The notes beneath the pieces are model-generated. The model saw nothing but the letters and a program-made list of their open reading frames with translations. It made no database searches and was not told the DNA's origin. Positions 43,634-52,845 of a stretch of 64,000 bases of DNA are shown piece by piece (position 1 is the stretch's first letter; each line of letters begins with the position of its first letter). This DNA comes from Sinomicrobium kalidii (GTDB taxonomy: Bacteria; Bacteroidota; Bacteroidia; Flavobacteriales; Flavobacteriaceae). A program made the position numbers and the translations under genes. The stretch spans positions 744,001 to 808,000 of the forward strand of contig NZ_CP089211.1 in the NCBI RefSeq assembly GCF_021183825.1. The letters run 5' to 3'.

Positions 43634-44773
43634 ATGAAAAAAGAATTTTTCCTCTTGGTTTTAATTGCTGCATGGTATGCACAGGGTAATGCCCAGGTCA
43701 AGGAAATTTCACGGGGATGGACCTCTTTTGTCCAGTCCATCGATGTCGCTTCGAACGAAAAGGTTAACTTCCGGTTATCGGCTGCGGTAAAGGTTACTAC
43801 CGATAGTAGCGAACAGGGATCGGCCGGGTTATGGGCAAGAGTGGACAACAAGAATGAAGAAACAGGTTTTTTTGATAATATGGTGGACAGACCTATTACT
43901 TCAGAGAACTGGCAAACCTATACATTAGAAGGGTATATAGATCAAAATTCGCAAAAACTCAATTTTGGCGGCCTGTGCATGGGAGACGGAGAGTTTTATT
44001 TTGATAGAGTTGAACTGTCCATACAGGACAAAAACGGCAAGTTCAGACCCGTTGAAATTCCCAATTCCGGTTTTGAAAAAGATGCCGGGCCCGGAAATAT
44101 TCCCAATTGGGTAGAAGGCACAAACTTTGCCAAACCTGTTCGCGTAAAGGAATACAATATTTCTTTTGTGAAAGATGAAACCTACGGTACACAAGCCTTG
44201 ATGATAAAGGGTACCGGCACCCCAAATCCATACGAACTTAAATCTGCCGAAGGATATTCGCTTCAAATAGGCACTTTGGTCAGCATGCTCAACGATTTGA
44301 GTAACAGGGTAGAAAGAGTTGTATCCGGGCTCGATCAACAAAAACTCGATTACCTGATCGACGAAAAAGCCAACAGGATAGGAGCCTTAATCATGCACCT
44401 CGCTGCCGCCGAAAAATATTATCAGGTATATACTTTTGAAAATCGTGGATTCAACGAAGAAGAAAATAAAAAATGGGGCGCTGCTCTGAATCTCGGAGAA
44501 GAGGGAAGAAAAGAAATACAGGGACATGATCTGGAGTATTACCTCGATATTTACAGAGAGGTAAGACAAAAGACCCTCGAGGAATTAAAAAAACGCAACG
44601 ATGCATGGCTGAAAAAGAAAAAACCGGGAAGTTTACTGAATAATCATTATGCCTGGTTTCATGTCATGGAACACCAATCCAGCCATCTCGGGCAGATCTT
44701 GTTCCTGAAAAAACGCCTTCCGGAAGAAGAAAAGCCGCAAATTCAGGTCAGAGATGACAAAATTAAAGATTAA
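43634..44773 (+). CDS. Exported DinB-like four-helix protein with N-terminal beta domain
   Basis: This 379-residue protein has a signal peptide (to about GNAQ). Residues about 25-200 form a beta-rich domain (SGLWARVD-like strands, LNFGGLCMGDGEFYFDRVEL) resembling carbohydrate-binding folds. Residues about 215-365 form a DinB-type helical bundle with the metal histidines in MHLAAAEKYY and WFHVMEHQSSHLGQI. DinB proteins bind a divalent metal and often act in thiol transfer or stress, but here the protein is exported, so its function is unknown. It converges with the methyltransferase gene. Confidence 0.75.
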   Translation: MKKEFFLLVLIAAWYAQGNAQVKEISRGWTSFVQSIDVASNEKVNFRLSAAVKVTTDSSEQGSAGLWARVDNKNEETGFFDNMVDRPITSENWQTYTLEGYIDQNSQKLNFGGLCMGDGEFYFDRVELSIQDKNGKFRPVEIPNSGFEKDAGPGNIPNWVEGTNFAKPVRVKEYNISFVKDETYGTQALMIKGTGTPNPYELKSAEGYSLQIGTLVSMLNDLSNRVERVVSGLDQQKLDYLIDEKANRIGALIMHLAAAEKYYQVYTFENRGFNEEENKKWGAALNLGEEGRKEIQGHDLEYYLDIYREVRQKTLEELKKRNDAWLKKKKPGSLLNNHYAWFHVMEHQSSHLGQILFLKKRLPEEEKPQIQVRDDKIKD

Positions 44774-44796
44774 TTAATCCAATCCCGATAACTCCA

Positions 44797-45528
44797 CTAT
44801 TGGTATCCTCTCCTGAACTCACTCAAAAGTATGGCTGTAGCCGTAGCAACATTCAGGCTTTCCGTCTGTTGTACACGCCCGAAACGCGGAATGGAAACAA
44901 AACGGTCTGCAAGCAACCTGATATTACCGGAGATACCGTTGGCTTCGTTACCCATAACCAGAATACCCTGTTCCGGCAGGGAAGCGGTGTATACATTTTC
45001 TCCGTCCATATCCGCTGCAAACGCAGGCAAGCCGGATTCCCGGATATAAGCCTCCAGATCGGTATAAACAATGTTTACCCTGGCCAGTGATCCCATGGTA
45101 GCCTGTACCACCTTGGCATTGAAACAATCTACCGTAGTAGTACTGCACACCAAATCTTCCACCCCGAACCAGTCACACAGGCGGACAATTGTCCCCAGGT
45201 TCCCGGGATCGCGTATGTCGTCCAGGGCTACTACAATGCCGGAATTTCCCGCTTTCTTCTCTTCGGGTATATCAAAAAGCGCCAGGGCCTTGTTAGGGGT
45301 TTTTAGTTGGCTGATCTTTTTCAGTTCATTTTCCGATATCTCCCGGGCCCGGTTCCCGGTAAAAGAAAACAGATCCGCGTCCACGGTAAACAGCTCCCTC
45401 AAATCCATTCCGGCCTTATACAACTCCGTAATGACCTTTATTCCCTCGGCGATGAACATTCCGTGCCGGTTGCGGTACTTTTTTTGGTGCAAACCCGTTA
45501 TTAGTTTAATTTCGCTTTTACTAACCAT
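44797..45528 (-). CDS. TrmH/SpoU-family RNA 2'-O-methyltransferase
   Basis: This 243-residue protein has an N-terminal substrate-binding region (about residues 1-95, LITGLHQKKYRNRHGMFIAEG) and a SPOUT domain with motif 1 DDIRDPGNLGTIVRLCDWFG, motif 2 VMGNEANGIS and motif 3 TESLNVATATAILL. These form the knotted SAM-binding site. It resembles TrmH/RlmB-type enzymes that methylate rRNA or tRNA riboses. It is divergent from tamL, an arrangement seen elsewhere in Flavobacteriia. The target nucleotide is not readable. Confidence 0.93.
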   Translation of the reverse strand: MVSKSEIKLITGLHQKKYRNRHGMFIAEGIKVITELYKAGMDLRELFTVDADLFSFTGNRAREISENELKKISQLKTPNKALALFDIPEEKKAGNSGIVVALDDIRDPGNLGTIVRLCDWFGVEDLVCSTTTVDCFNAKVVQATMGSLARVNIVYTDLEAYIRESGLPAFAADMDGENVYTASLPEQGILVMGNEANGISGNIRLLADRFVSIPRFGRVQQTESLNVATATAILLSEFRRGYQ

Positions 45529-45717
45529 CCATTATCGTGTATTTTTCCCTGCAAGACCGAAACCGGCCCCGGGACATATTCGGAAAAATTTAGGCAGCGA
45601 CCCAATTTTCCGGGAGGAATTCACACAAAATTTTTTCATCTTTGTTTTTGCTTAATTGCAAAGGCACTAATTTTATGTGTCTCGGACCGATAATTTGTTT
45701 AACCTGTCTTTTTTCCA

Positions 45718-48279
45718 TTGAAAACTCTGATCACAAAAATAGCGGTAATCTTTTTAATACTGTCTATTGCATCTTGTAATGCGGTAAAAAGGGTGAATGA
45801 CGACCAGTTACTTTTAACCAAGAACAACATCTATGTAAACGGGGAAAAAGAATCCAGGGAAGCCGTCCGCAACCTCATTTCACAGCAGCCTAACAGCTCC
45901 CTGCTCGGTTTCAACCTGAAGCTGCACATCTACAACCTGGCCACACCAAAGTCGGATTCCGCTTTCCAGGCGTGGCTGCACAGAAAGGAAAAACGGGAAA
46001 AACGCCTCGATCGCCTGTTGTCAAAAAAACAGGTCAAAGAGTTGGGCAATTCGGTTTCGGGGTTTAACAACTGGTTGAAAGAAACCGGTGAAGCCCCGGT
46101 AATCATTAACACGGAAAAAACGAAAAAATCCAGGGAGCGCCTCAAGCTCTATTATAACAGTAAGGGTTTTTTCAACAATAAGGTGGCCTATTCCATAGAT
46201 ACCGTTCCCAAAAAGAAAAAGCGCGGAGAAGTGAGGTACGATATTACCACGGGAAAACCGTATTTCCTGGACAGTATCACAAAAAATATAGACTCCAGGG
46301 ACATTGATTCCATTTATTCCATTTACGATTCCAGGATGCTCATAAAACAGGGAGAACAGTTTGACCTCTCCCGTTTCGAAGCGGAACGGGAACGCATCAA
46401 TTCCATCCTCATCAATTCCGGAATATATCAATTTCAACCCAATTCGTCCATACGCTTCAATATTCTGAGAGACACCCTTGTTGCGAATGAAGATTACAAA
46501 ATGCCGGTAGAAATAGAAATTGACAACCGCTATGAAAGGACAGGCGATTCGCTAAAGGAAATACCCTACAAGGTACACCGTATCAAGAACGTAAATATTT
46601 TTGCCGACTACACCTTCGGGATGCAAAGGGATTCCCTGGATTCGATTACTTACAATAATTTTACCATATATTACAAAGACAAACTGCGCTATAAACCAAA
46701 AGCACTGACCGATGCCATCGCCATCGCCCCCGGAAATCTATACCGGGAGATTGACCGTACACGCACTTATAGCCAGATTAGCAGTCTCAATACATTTAAA
46801 TACCCTAACATAGAATACCTTTACAACAAGGATACCGACGATCAATTAAATACTAACATTTACCTTACACACAGATCCAAATTTTCCCTCGGGTTAAACA
46901 CGGATATATCGCACTCCAACATCCAGGACATCGGAATTTCCTTCAGCACATCACTTATCAGCAGAAATGTGTTCCGCGGAGCCGAAACCCTCGAAGTATC
47001 GGCCAGGGGTACCGTAGGTTCGTCGCGGGAGGCCAGCAATCCGCACGACAGGTTTTTTAATCTTTCTGAATTCGGCGGAGATATCCGGCTCAATTTTCCC
47101 AGGATATTTTTCCTTTTCGATACCAGTAAATATATCCCGAAATACATGCTCCCGGAAACACGGATATCCCTGGGGAGTTCTTTTCAGAAAAACATCGGGC
47201 TGGACAAACAGAGCTTCAATACCATATTGCGGTACAACTGGACCCCTTCCTATCAGAGAAAACACACTTTCGAGTTGATGAATATCGAATTCATCCGGAA
47301 CCTGAATGTCGATCGCTATTTCCGGGTATATCAAAACAGTTACGGCAGATTAAATGACATAGCACGGGAATACGAAACAGACCCTTCTTATTTCGATGAC
47401 GAAGGCAACCTCCGCATACCGGAAGGCACCGATGAGTTTACCGGTGACGCCCTTGCGGGAAACATAAGCGGGCTAAGCCCGGGGACCGATGATTTCAGTA
47501 CCATTTCGAGCATTGACGAACGCCGCAGGAGGCTCAGTGCCAACAACCTTATTTTCGCCTCCAACTTCACCTTTTCCAAAAACACGAGGAGAGGTGCCGG
47601 AGACAATACGTTCTCGCAGTTCAAGGTCAAACTGGAAACCGCAGGGAACTTTCTTTCCGCAGTTTCCAGCTTTATTGAGTTCTACAAGAACGAAGAAGGT
47701 AAAAAAATGGTTTTTGACGTACAGTATTCACAATACGTAAAAACCGAGCTCGACTTTATAAAACACTGGCAGGTATCACGCGACGGTATCCTGGCCTTCC
47801 GCAGCTTCTTCGGTTTTGCCATTCCCTACGGAAATGCTACAAACATTCCTTTCTCCAGGAGTTATTTTGCCGGGGGAACCAACGACAACAGGGCCTGGCA
47901 GGCCTACTCCCTAGGTCCCGGAAGGACCGATGCCCTTAACGATTTTAACGAAGCCAACCTGAAAATAGCCCTGAACCTGGAATACCGTTTCAACATTATG
48001 GGAAGCCTCAACGGCGCCCTCTTTGCTGATGTCGGTAACATCTGGAATGCCCTGGATGACGTTACAGACAAAGAAGCCGTTTTCACCGGTTTCTCCTCCC
48101 TGAAGGATACCGCCCTCGGTACAGGTTTCGGATTGCGTTACGATTTCGGTTTTTTTGTCATCCGGCTCGACACCGGGTTCAAAACCTACAATCCTTCCGA
48201 AAGGATGTCCAGGCGCTGGTTCCGCGATTACAATTTCAGTAATGCGGTATATAACATCGGTATCAACTATCCTTTTTAG
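45718..48279 (+). CDS. tamL: TamL, BamA/TamA-like outer-membrane lipoprotein
   Basis: The frame starts with TTG at 45718 and gives 853 residues. A lipoprotein signal ends LSIASC (Cys20), followed by the family opening NAVKRVNDDQLLLTKNNIYV. The N-terminal half carries POTRA-like domains (about residues 30-400) and the C-terminal half is an Omp85 barrel with FSRSYFAGGTNDNRAWQAYS. Being a lipoprotein of the TamA branch makes it TamL, the Bacteroidota variant working with TamB in outer-membrane assembly. TamB is not adjacent in this window. Confidence 0.9.
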   Translation: MKTLITKIAVIFLILSIASCNAVKRVNDDQLLLTKNNIYVNGEKESREAVRNLISQQPNSSLLGFNLKLHIYNLATPKSDSAFQAWLHRKEKREKRLDRLLSKKQVKELGNSVSGFNNWLKETGEAPVIINTEKTKKSRERLKLYYNSKGFFNNKVAYSIDTVPKKKKRGEVRYDITTGKPYFLDSITKNIDSRDIDSIYSIYDSRMLIKQGEQFDLSRFEAERERINSILINSGIYQFQPNSSIRFNILRDTLVANEDYKMPVEIEIDNRYERTGDSLKEIPYKVHRIKNVNIFADYTFGMQRDSLDSITYNNFTIYYKDKLRYKPKALTDAIAIAPGNLYREIDRTRTYSQISSLNTFKYPNIEYLYNKDTDDQLNTNIYLTHRSKFSLGLNTDISHSNIQDIGISFSTSLISRNVFRGAETLEVSARGTVGSSREASNPHDRFFNLSEFGGDIRLNFPRIFFLFDTSKYIPKYMLPETRISLGSSFQKNIGLDKQSFNTILRYNWTPSYQRKHTFELMNIEFIRNLNVDRYFRVYQNSYGRLNDIAREYETDPSYFDDEGNLRIPEGTDEFTGDALAGNISGLSPGTDDFSTISSIDERRRRLSANNLIFASNFTFSKNTRRGAGDNTFSQFKVKLETAGNFLSAVSSFIEFYKNEEGKKMVFDVQYSQYVKTELDFIKHWQVSRDGILAFRSFFGFAIPYGNATNIPFSRSYFAGGTNDNRAWQAYSLGPGRTDALNDFNEANLKIALNLEYRFNIMGSLNGALFADVGNIWNALDDVTDKEAVFTGFSSLKDTALGTGFGLRYDFGFFVIRLDTGFKTYNPSERMSRRWFRDYNFSNAVYNIGINYPF

Positions 48280-48714
48280 GGAGTTGGTTAGTTAACGTGA
48301 ATAATGGATAAGGACTCTCCTCTTGAAGGGTGTTCCGCATGCGAAACGGGGAGTTTGACCAGGCCCAAATCCCGGGTATACCTCCAACTTCTGTATTTTC
48401 CAGTGGCTTGGGCTTTCAAACCCTCCGATCCCGATTGTCCCGATAGAGTTATCGGGATCGGGAGCAGAGTTTTAAATCACAAACCGAGACCAATAGACTT
48501 CGGTTTTACCGCATTATTTACGTGGTAAATCCATACCCCATTCTATATAGAGATAACTACTTTGCTACAGACTTTGTGTAATTAGTCCCTCACTTATAGA
48601 AGTAATAAAAGGGGCTACCCGATTTTACACACATTTTTCATGCATGAAGGATAAACGGCCGCAAAACTTACTGCGATCGCGCGGATTTATTGTTTAACCT
48701 TAATTCTACGCAAC
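48280..48714. other. Repeat-bearing intergenic region at the start of the accessory cluster
   Basis: No gene is seen. It carries a lone copy of the palindromic-element end (TAACGTGAATAATGGATAAG at 48293-48312, 19 of 20 identical to 58194-58213), a 45-bp dispersed repeat at 48451-48495, and GGTTTTACCGCATT at 48502-48515, which recurs at 51837-51850. It marks the boundary between tamL and the AT-richer cluster. Confidence 0.65.
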
Positions 48715-48891
48715 ATGAAAAATGTAAAACGTTTTTCCCCTCTTATCATTATTTGGGGCCTGATCTTATTATCTTCCTGTGACACCGATGATTTTATGGA
48801 AAATCTACCCGAAGAAAGTACGGAAATCCATAACGTGTTTGCTGATACAGGAAATGAACATAATAAACCTGACGAAAAAGATGATGATTAG
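48715..48891 (+). CDS. Small acidic lipoprotein (58 aa), upstream of sensor kinase
   Basis: The ATG at 48715 opens 58 codons beginning MKNVKRFSPLIIIWGLILLS. A lipobox LLSSC puts the lipid on Cys22, leaving a 36-residue, very acidic mature peptide ending KPDEKDDD. A clear terminator follows 22 bp after the stop, so it is its own transcript. It lies 97 bp ahead of the sensor kinase gene. No family is recognised. A role as a signal or accessory peptide of the kinase is speculation. Confidence 0.65.
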   Translation: MKNVKRFSPLIIIWGLILLSSCDTDDFMENLPEESTEIHNVFADTGNEHNKPDEKDDD

Positions 48892-48912
48892 CTCCTCATT
48901 GTCAATCGATTT

Positions 48913-48941
48913 GAAAGCTGTCTTTGGACGGCTTTCTTTTT
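48913..48941 (+). terminator. Rho-independent terminator of the 58-aa lipoprotein gene
   Basis: GAAAGCTGTC and GACGGCTTTC pair (one G-U) around a TTTG loop and are followed by five T residues. Confidence 0.8.
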
Positions 48942-48988
48942 ATCTATTAACTGTGTATATTTATCTTAGATAGTTAACTCATACATAC

Positions 48989-51007
48989 GTGAATCAGAAA
49001 ACAAAATATATTCTTTTCATTATATTATGCTCTCTTTCCTGCACTCGGCAAAATATCGTTAAGAACCCTCCAAATGATATTGATGATAAAATAGTTCAAT
49101 GGATTAATAAATCTGAAAATAAAAAAACTACACGTTTTAAAAGAAAGCAGTTTATAGATAGTGCGTATTCCAATGTACTCAAACTCAAAAACGACTCTAT
49201 AAAAAACAAGTATCTTATAAAGGTAGCTTACCTTTATTATAAGCTCAATGATTCGCTTCTGTTTAAAAAGGTCAACAAAGAAGCCCGGAGCCTTGCAACA
49301 AGACGTAGGGATACTTTAAATATAGCCGAAACATACTGGGATATGGCCAGCTTTTACTATCACAAAAACAAAATGGATAGTGCATATTACAATTATTATA
49401 AAGCCCAGAAACTATATGAAAATGCTGGCGACGATTTTTATTCGGCCAGGATGCTGCTCAACATGGCTATAATGCAGTCGGATATGAAAGATTATACCGG
49501 AAGTGAAGTGACGACGACTAAAGCCATTTCTCTTTTAAAACCATTAAAAAAATATAAACAACTATATATGTGTTATAATAACCTGGGAATTGTGTTCAAC
49601 AATCTTCAGGATTATGAACGGGCTATTTTTTACCATCAAAAGGCATTGGAATATTTGAAGAAAACGGATAACAGAGCATTGTTAGAGCCTTCAGCATTAA
49701 ACAATATAGGGGTGGTTTATGAAAATCAAAAGAATTATAAAAAGGCTGTAAAAAATTATAAAAAAGCATTGGATTACGACAGTCTGTTTCATAAAGACCC
49801 GGAACTTTATGCTATGCTTATCGACAATTTGGGATATTCGAAATTTCTTTCGGGAGATACAATTGAATCCCCAAAATTGTTTTACAAGGCATTAAAAATC
49901 AGGGATAGTTTACGAATTATTCCCGGTATAACAGTAAATAAACTTCATCTGGCAGAATATTATGCATCTCGTTCCGATACAACAAAATCTATACGTTATG
50001 CCATACAGTCTAAAGAGCTCGCCGAAAATTCTCAAAATTACAGAGATTTATTAACCGCTATCAAGTGGCTATCCAAGCTGGACAGGAATAATACCCAAAC
50101 CTATATGAGAACATATGTAAAGGTTAATGATAGCTTGTTACGAGAAGAGAGGGCCATAAGAAATAAATTTGCGAGAATTCGTTTCGAGACGGATGAATTT
50201 ATAGAAGAAACGGAACGACTCAATCAAAAAGTGATAACGATTTCTATAGCCCTGATAGGAACTATATTAATTGCCATTTTATTATATGTTATAAAAAGGC
50301 AAAAAGATAAAAACAGGCAACTTTACTACGAACAACAACAGCAAAAAGCAAGCGAAGAAATTTATAACCTGTTGTTAAATCAGCAGATAAAAGTAGAAGA
50401 GGGAAAACAGAAAGAAAAACAGAGAATCTCACGGGAGTTGCATGATGGCATTCTGGGAAAACTATTTGGAATTCGATTAAGCCTGGATAGCTTAAATGTA
50501 AAAAATGATAAAGCATCAATTAAAACGAGAAAACAATATCTTAATAGTTTAAAGGAAACAGAAGAAGAAATCCGGAGTATTTCGCATGAAATGAATGCAG
50601 AATTTCTAAATAGTAATACGAATTATGCAGCTATAATAGCTAACCTTGTTAAGTCCCAAAATAAAATTAGTGAATTCAATATCCTTTTACATCATGATAG
50701 GACCATAAAATGGGATGCCATTGCCGGAAATATAAAAATGAATATATACAGAGTTATTCAGGAAGCCCTTCAAAATTGTAATAAACATGCTAACGCGAAT
50801 GAAGTAATAATCTCTTTTAAGAAAAAGCACCAGGCATTGGAATTGACCGTTGAAGATGATGGAATAGGATTTGGTATGAAAAAGAATAAAAAAGGAATAG
50901 GTTTGAAGAACATCAGATCGAGAGTAGAGAGTCTTTCCGGAAAATTAGTTGTAGACTCTACAAAGGGAACAGGCACTACTTTAATAATAAAAATCCCTTT
51001 ACAATAG
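48989..51007 (+). CDS. TPR-containing sensor histidine kinase (HisKA_3 type)
   Basis: It starts with GTG at 48989 and gives 672 residues. The N-terminus is a lipobox-like signal (LCSLSC). TPR repeats occupy about residues 80-400, with one transmembrane helix (about 412-432, VITISIALIGTILIAILLYV). The cytoplasmic part has HisKA_3 with the phosphorylated His485 in RELHDGILG and a HATPase_c domain (IQEALQNCNKHA, DDGIGFG, KGIGLKNIRSRV). It forms a two-component pair with the response regulator 56 bp downstream. Its location next to exported-peptide genes suggests that it senses an extracellular peptide or envelope signal. Confidence 0.93.
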   Translation: MNQKTKYILFIILCSLSCTRQNIVKNPPNDIDDKIVQWINKSENKKTTRFKRKQFIDSAYSNVLKLKNDSIKNKYLIKVAYLYYKLNDSLLFKKVNKEARSLATRRRDTLNIAETYWDMASFYYHKNKMDSAYYNYYKAQKLYENAGDDFYSARMLLNMAIMQSDMKDYTGSEVTTTKAISLLKPLKKYKQLYMCYNNLGIVFNNLQDYERAIFYHQKALEYLKKTDNRALLEPSALNNIGVVYENQKNYKKAVKNYKKALDYDSLFHKDPELYAMLIDNLGYSKFLSGDTIESPKLFYKALKIRDSLRIIPGITVNKLHLAEYYASRSDTTKSIRYAIQSKELAENSQNYRDLLTAIKWLSKLDRNNTQTYMRTYVKVNDSLLREERAIRNKFARIRFETDEFIEETERLNQKVITISIALIGTILIAILLYVIKRQKDKNRQLYYEQQQQKASEEIYNLLLNQQIKVEEGKQKEKQRISRELHDGILGKLFGIRLSLDSLNVKNDKASIKTRKQYLNSLKETEEEIRSISHEMNAEFLNSNTNYAAIIANLVKSQNKISEFNILLHHDRTIKWDAIAGNIKMNIYRVIQEALQNCNKHANANEVIISFKKKHQALELTVEDDGIGFGMKKNKKGIGLKNIRSRVESLSGKLVVDSTKGTGTTLIIKIPLQ

Positions 51008-51063
51008 TTTGATTTTTATACCTTTAAACAGGTGGCAGCAATGTATGACAGGTATTTAACCGG

Positions 51064-51762
51064 TTGAGATTCACTTTAAATTATACTGTTGTGGTAAAAA
51101 AGGAATTAAAAATATTAATGGTAGATGACCATCCGATGATTCTGGAAGGGTATAAAAATGTTTTGTTACAGATAGATACGGGATATGATCTGGCAATAGA
51201 TGTTGCGGGAAACTGTGACACTGCGTACAGTAAGATTTTGCAAGCTATTCCTGAAAATCACTACAATATTATTTTTTTAGATATTAGTTTACCTCCATCT
51301 GCGGATGGGGAAATTATGTCTGGGGAAGATTTGGGAATAAGGGTTAAAGAGCTGTCTCCAAAAACTAAAATCATAGTATTAACGATGTTCGACGATAATT
51401 TTAGAATTCGTAACATCATGGCCAATTTAGAACCTGACAGTTTTATTTTAAAAAATGAAGCAACCGCGTCAATACTGACCACAGCATTTAAAACGATATT
51501 GGATGATGTTCCCTATTACAGTCCTACGGTGACTAAGCTTTTAAAAGCACAATTATCAAATACCTTCGTGTTGGATAAAATAGACAGAAGTATTATTTAT
51601 CATCTTTCCAAAGGGACCAAAACAAAGCAACTTCCCGAATATATTAATTTGTCTTTACGGGCTATTGAAAACAGAAAAAGGAGATTAAAGGATGTCTTTG
51701 GTCTTGAAAATGGAGATGACAGAGCTCTGTTAGACAAGGCAAGAGAGTGTGGCTACATATAA
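51064..51762 (+). CDS. NarL/LuxR-type response regulator
   Basis: The open frame starts with TTG at 51064 (232 residues); a GTG at 51091 (VVKKELKILMVDDHP) leaves a more typical 223-residue protein. The receiver domain has DDHP for metal binding and the phospho-acceptor Asp in IIFLDISL (residue 64 from the GTG start), plus a conserved Lys in FILKNEA. The C-terminal helix-turn-helix reads IIYHLSKGTKTKQLPEYINL, then RAIENRKRRLKD. It is the partner of the upstream TPR kinase and the obvious candidate regulator of the peptide cluster downstream. Confidence 0.92.
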   Translation: MRFTLNYTVVVKKELKILMVDDHPMILEGYKNVLLQIDTGYDLAIDVAGNCDTAYSKILQAIPENHYNIIFLDISLPPSADGEIMSGEDLGIRVKELSPKTKIIVLTMFDDNFRIRNIMANLEPDSFILKNEATASILTTAFKTILDDVPYYSPTVTKLLKAQLSNTFVLDKIDRSIIYHLSKGTKTKQLPEYINLSLRAIENRKRRLKDVFGLENGDDRALLDKARECGYI

Positions 51763-52526
51763 AAGTATCTTTTATATTCTTCATGGAATAGCAACGTTTT
51801 TTTAACTAAATATGAAAAATACCATCTTGTAAATGTGGTTTTACCGCATTTATTGTGTGGTTGCTCTGCTATGTAAAAAAAAAGATAAAGTATACCTTGT
51901 TAGCGACAAAAGGAATTGTATGAACTTATCCAAAAGGTCCCGTTTTTTATGTTACTCCCCTTTTTTACATATTCTCAATTTCAAATTTCGGATAAAAAGT
52001 GACGGATGCTAAAGGACAGGGAGATCGGACCTGAACAATTACGAGACAATGATCAGTGGTCATGGAAAGTTAAAAGGAAGATTTTCTCTTATCTCCGGTT
52101 TTATGATTGGAACGAAAACAGATCACTTAACTGACGGTTTTCAGTAACTCCTAACTGTCAGATCAAATAGTGACTATCGCAGTTTAACCCGATTACAGGT
52201 TCGTATGACAGCACTCTTTTTGAAATAAAAGCTACGGTCCGGAAAGTCACTCACTACAAAAAAATTAATAATCAGGATAATACAGGCGGATACTGAAAAG
52301 CCTTCAAAGAGTAAGTTAAACTATTAAAAAATCAGATATGACATAACTCCTTTAAATCAAAAAAGACGAAAACCAGGCAAGATATGAGATACAGGTTTTA
52401 GCTGTTTTTCATTTTATTGCCCAGACCTTAAACATTCTGCTATTTATATAGTAAAGATGGTGCATTAATCCTTAACCAAACTAATTATTAACCGCAGTTC
52501 GTTTGAGCTGTACAAATTATTAAATT
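51763..52526. other. Long AT-rich intergenic region upstream of the 82-aa peptide gene
   Basis: 764 bp with no intact gene. It holds GGTTTTACCGCATT at 51837-51850 (also at 48502). Short frames such as one encoding STLFEIKATVRKVTHYKKI near 52210-52300 look protein-like but are isolated, so decayed coding sequence is possible. It should also contain the promoter of the peptide gene. Confidence 0.45.
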
Positions 52527-52775
52527 ATGAAAAAAACAATTCTATCTGCGGCAGCCGTTGCCCTAACTTTTGTAGCATTTGCATTTACTCCTGACACCAA
52601 GCGCAATACATTGGATAATGCAGGAGATTTTCAAGTAACTGATTTGAATTCTGCACAATCTACATGCGAAACCAGATACAGAACTCAAGAGAGTTTTTCA
52701 GAGTGTGACAGAACACATACTGAATTGGAAACCGAGCAATTAGCAATTCAGTCGGGCATATTGGCTAAATACTAA
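52527..52775 (+). CDS. Exported 82-aa two-cysteine peptide, candidate toxin or signal precursor
   Basis: The protein begins MKKTILSAAAVALTFVAFAF, a textbook Sec signal with likely cleavage after AFAF or shortly beyond. The mature part of about 60 residues is polar, with two cysteines (Cys47, Cys60) that could form a disulfide, in STCETRYRTQESFSECDR. No family is recognised. A very strong terminator follows directly, so it can be made in excess over the downstream genes. It is the most likely cargo of the SdpA/SdpB-like pair downstream, by analogy with the Bacillus SdpC system; this is inference. Confidence 0.75.
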   Translation: MKKTILSAAAVALTFVAFAFTPDTKRNTLDNAGDFQVTDLNSAQSTCETRYRTQESFSECDRTHTELETEQLAIQSGILAKY

Positions 52776-52782
52776 TTATTGT

Positions 52783-52815
52783 AAGCATTGTTTTCTTTTG
52801 AAGAAAACAATGCTT
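52783..52815 (+). terminator. Strong hairpin after the 82-aa peptide gene
   Basis: AAGCATTGTTTTCTT and AAGAAAACAATGCTT form a perfect 15-bp stem with a TTG loop, followed by TTTCATT. It begins 7 bp after the peptide stop. The T tract is short, so partial read-through into the GLPGLI gene is plausible. The stem covers the TTG that would be the long start of the next gene, which argues against that start. Confidence 0.75.
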
Positions 52816-52845
52816 TCATTCTCTATCAATCAAATAACAATTAAA

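Noticed and set aside
48280..48714. Possible insertion sequence next to tamL
   Set aside because: Only a lone inverted-repeat end and short repeats are present; no transposase frame or second end could be found.
52798..52845. TTG start for the GLPGLI protein
   Set aside because: It lies in the loop of the terminator hairpin; the ATG at 52846 gives a normal signal peptide.
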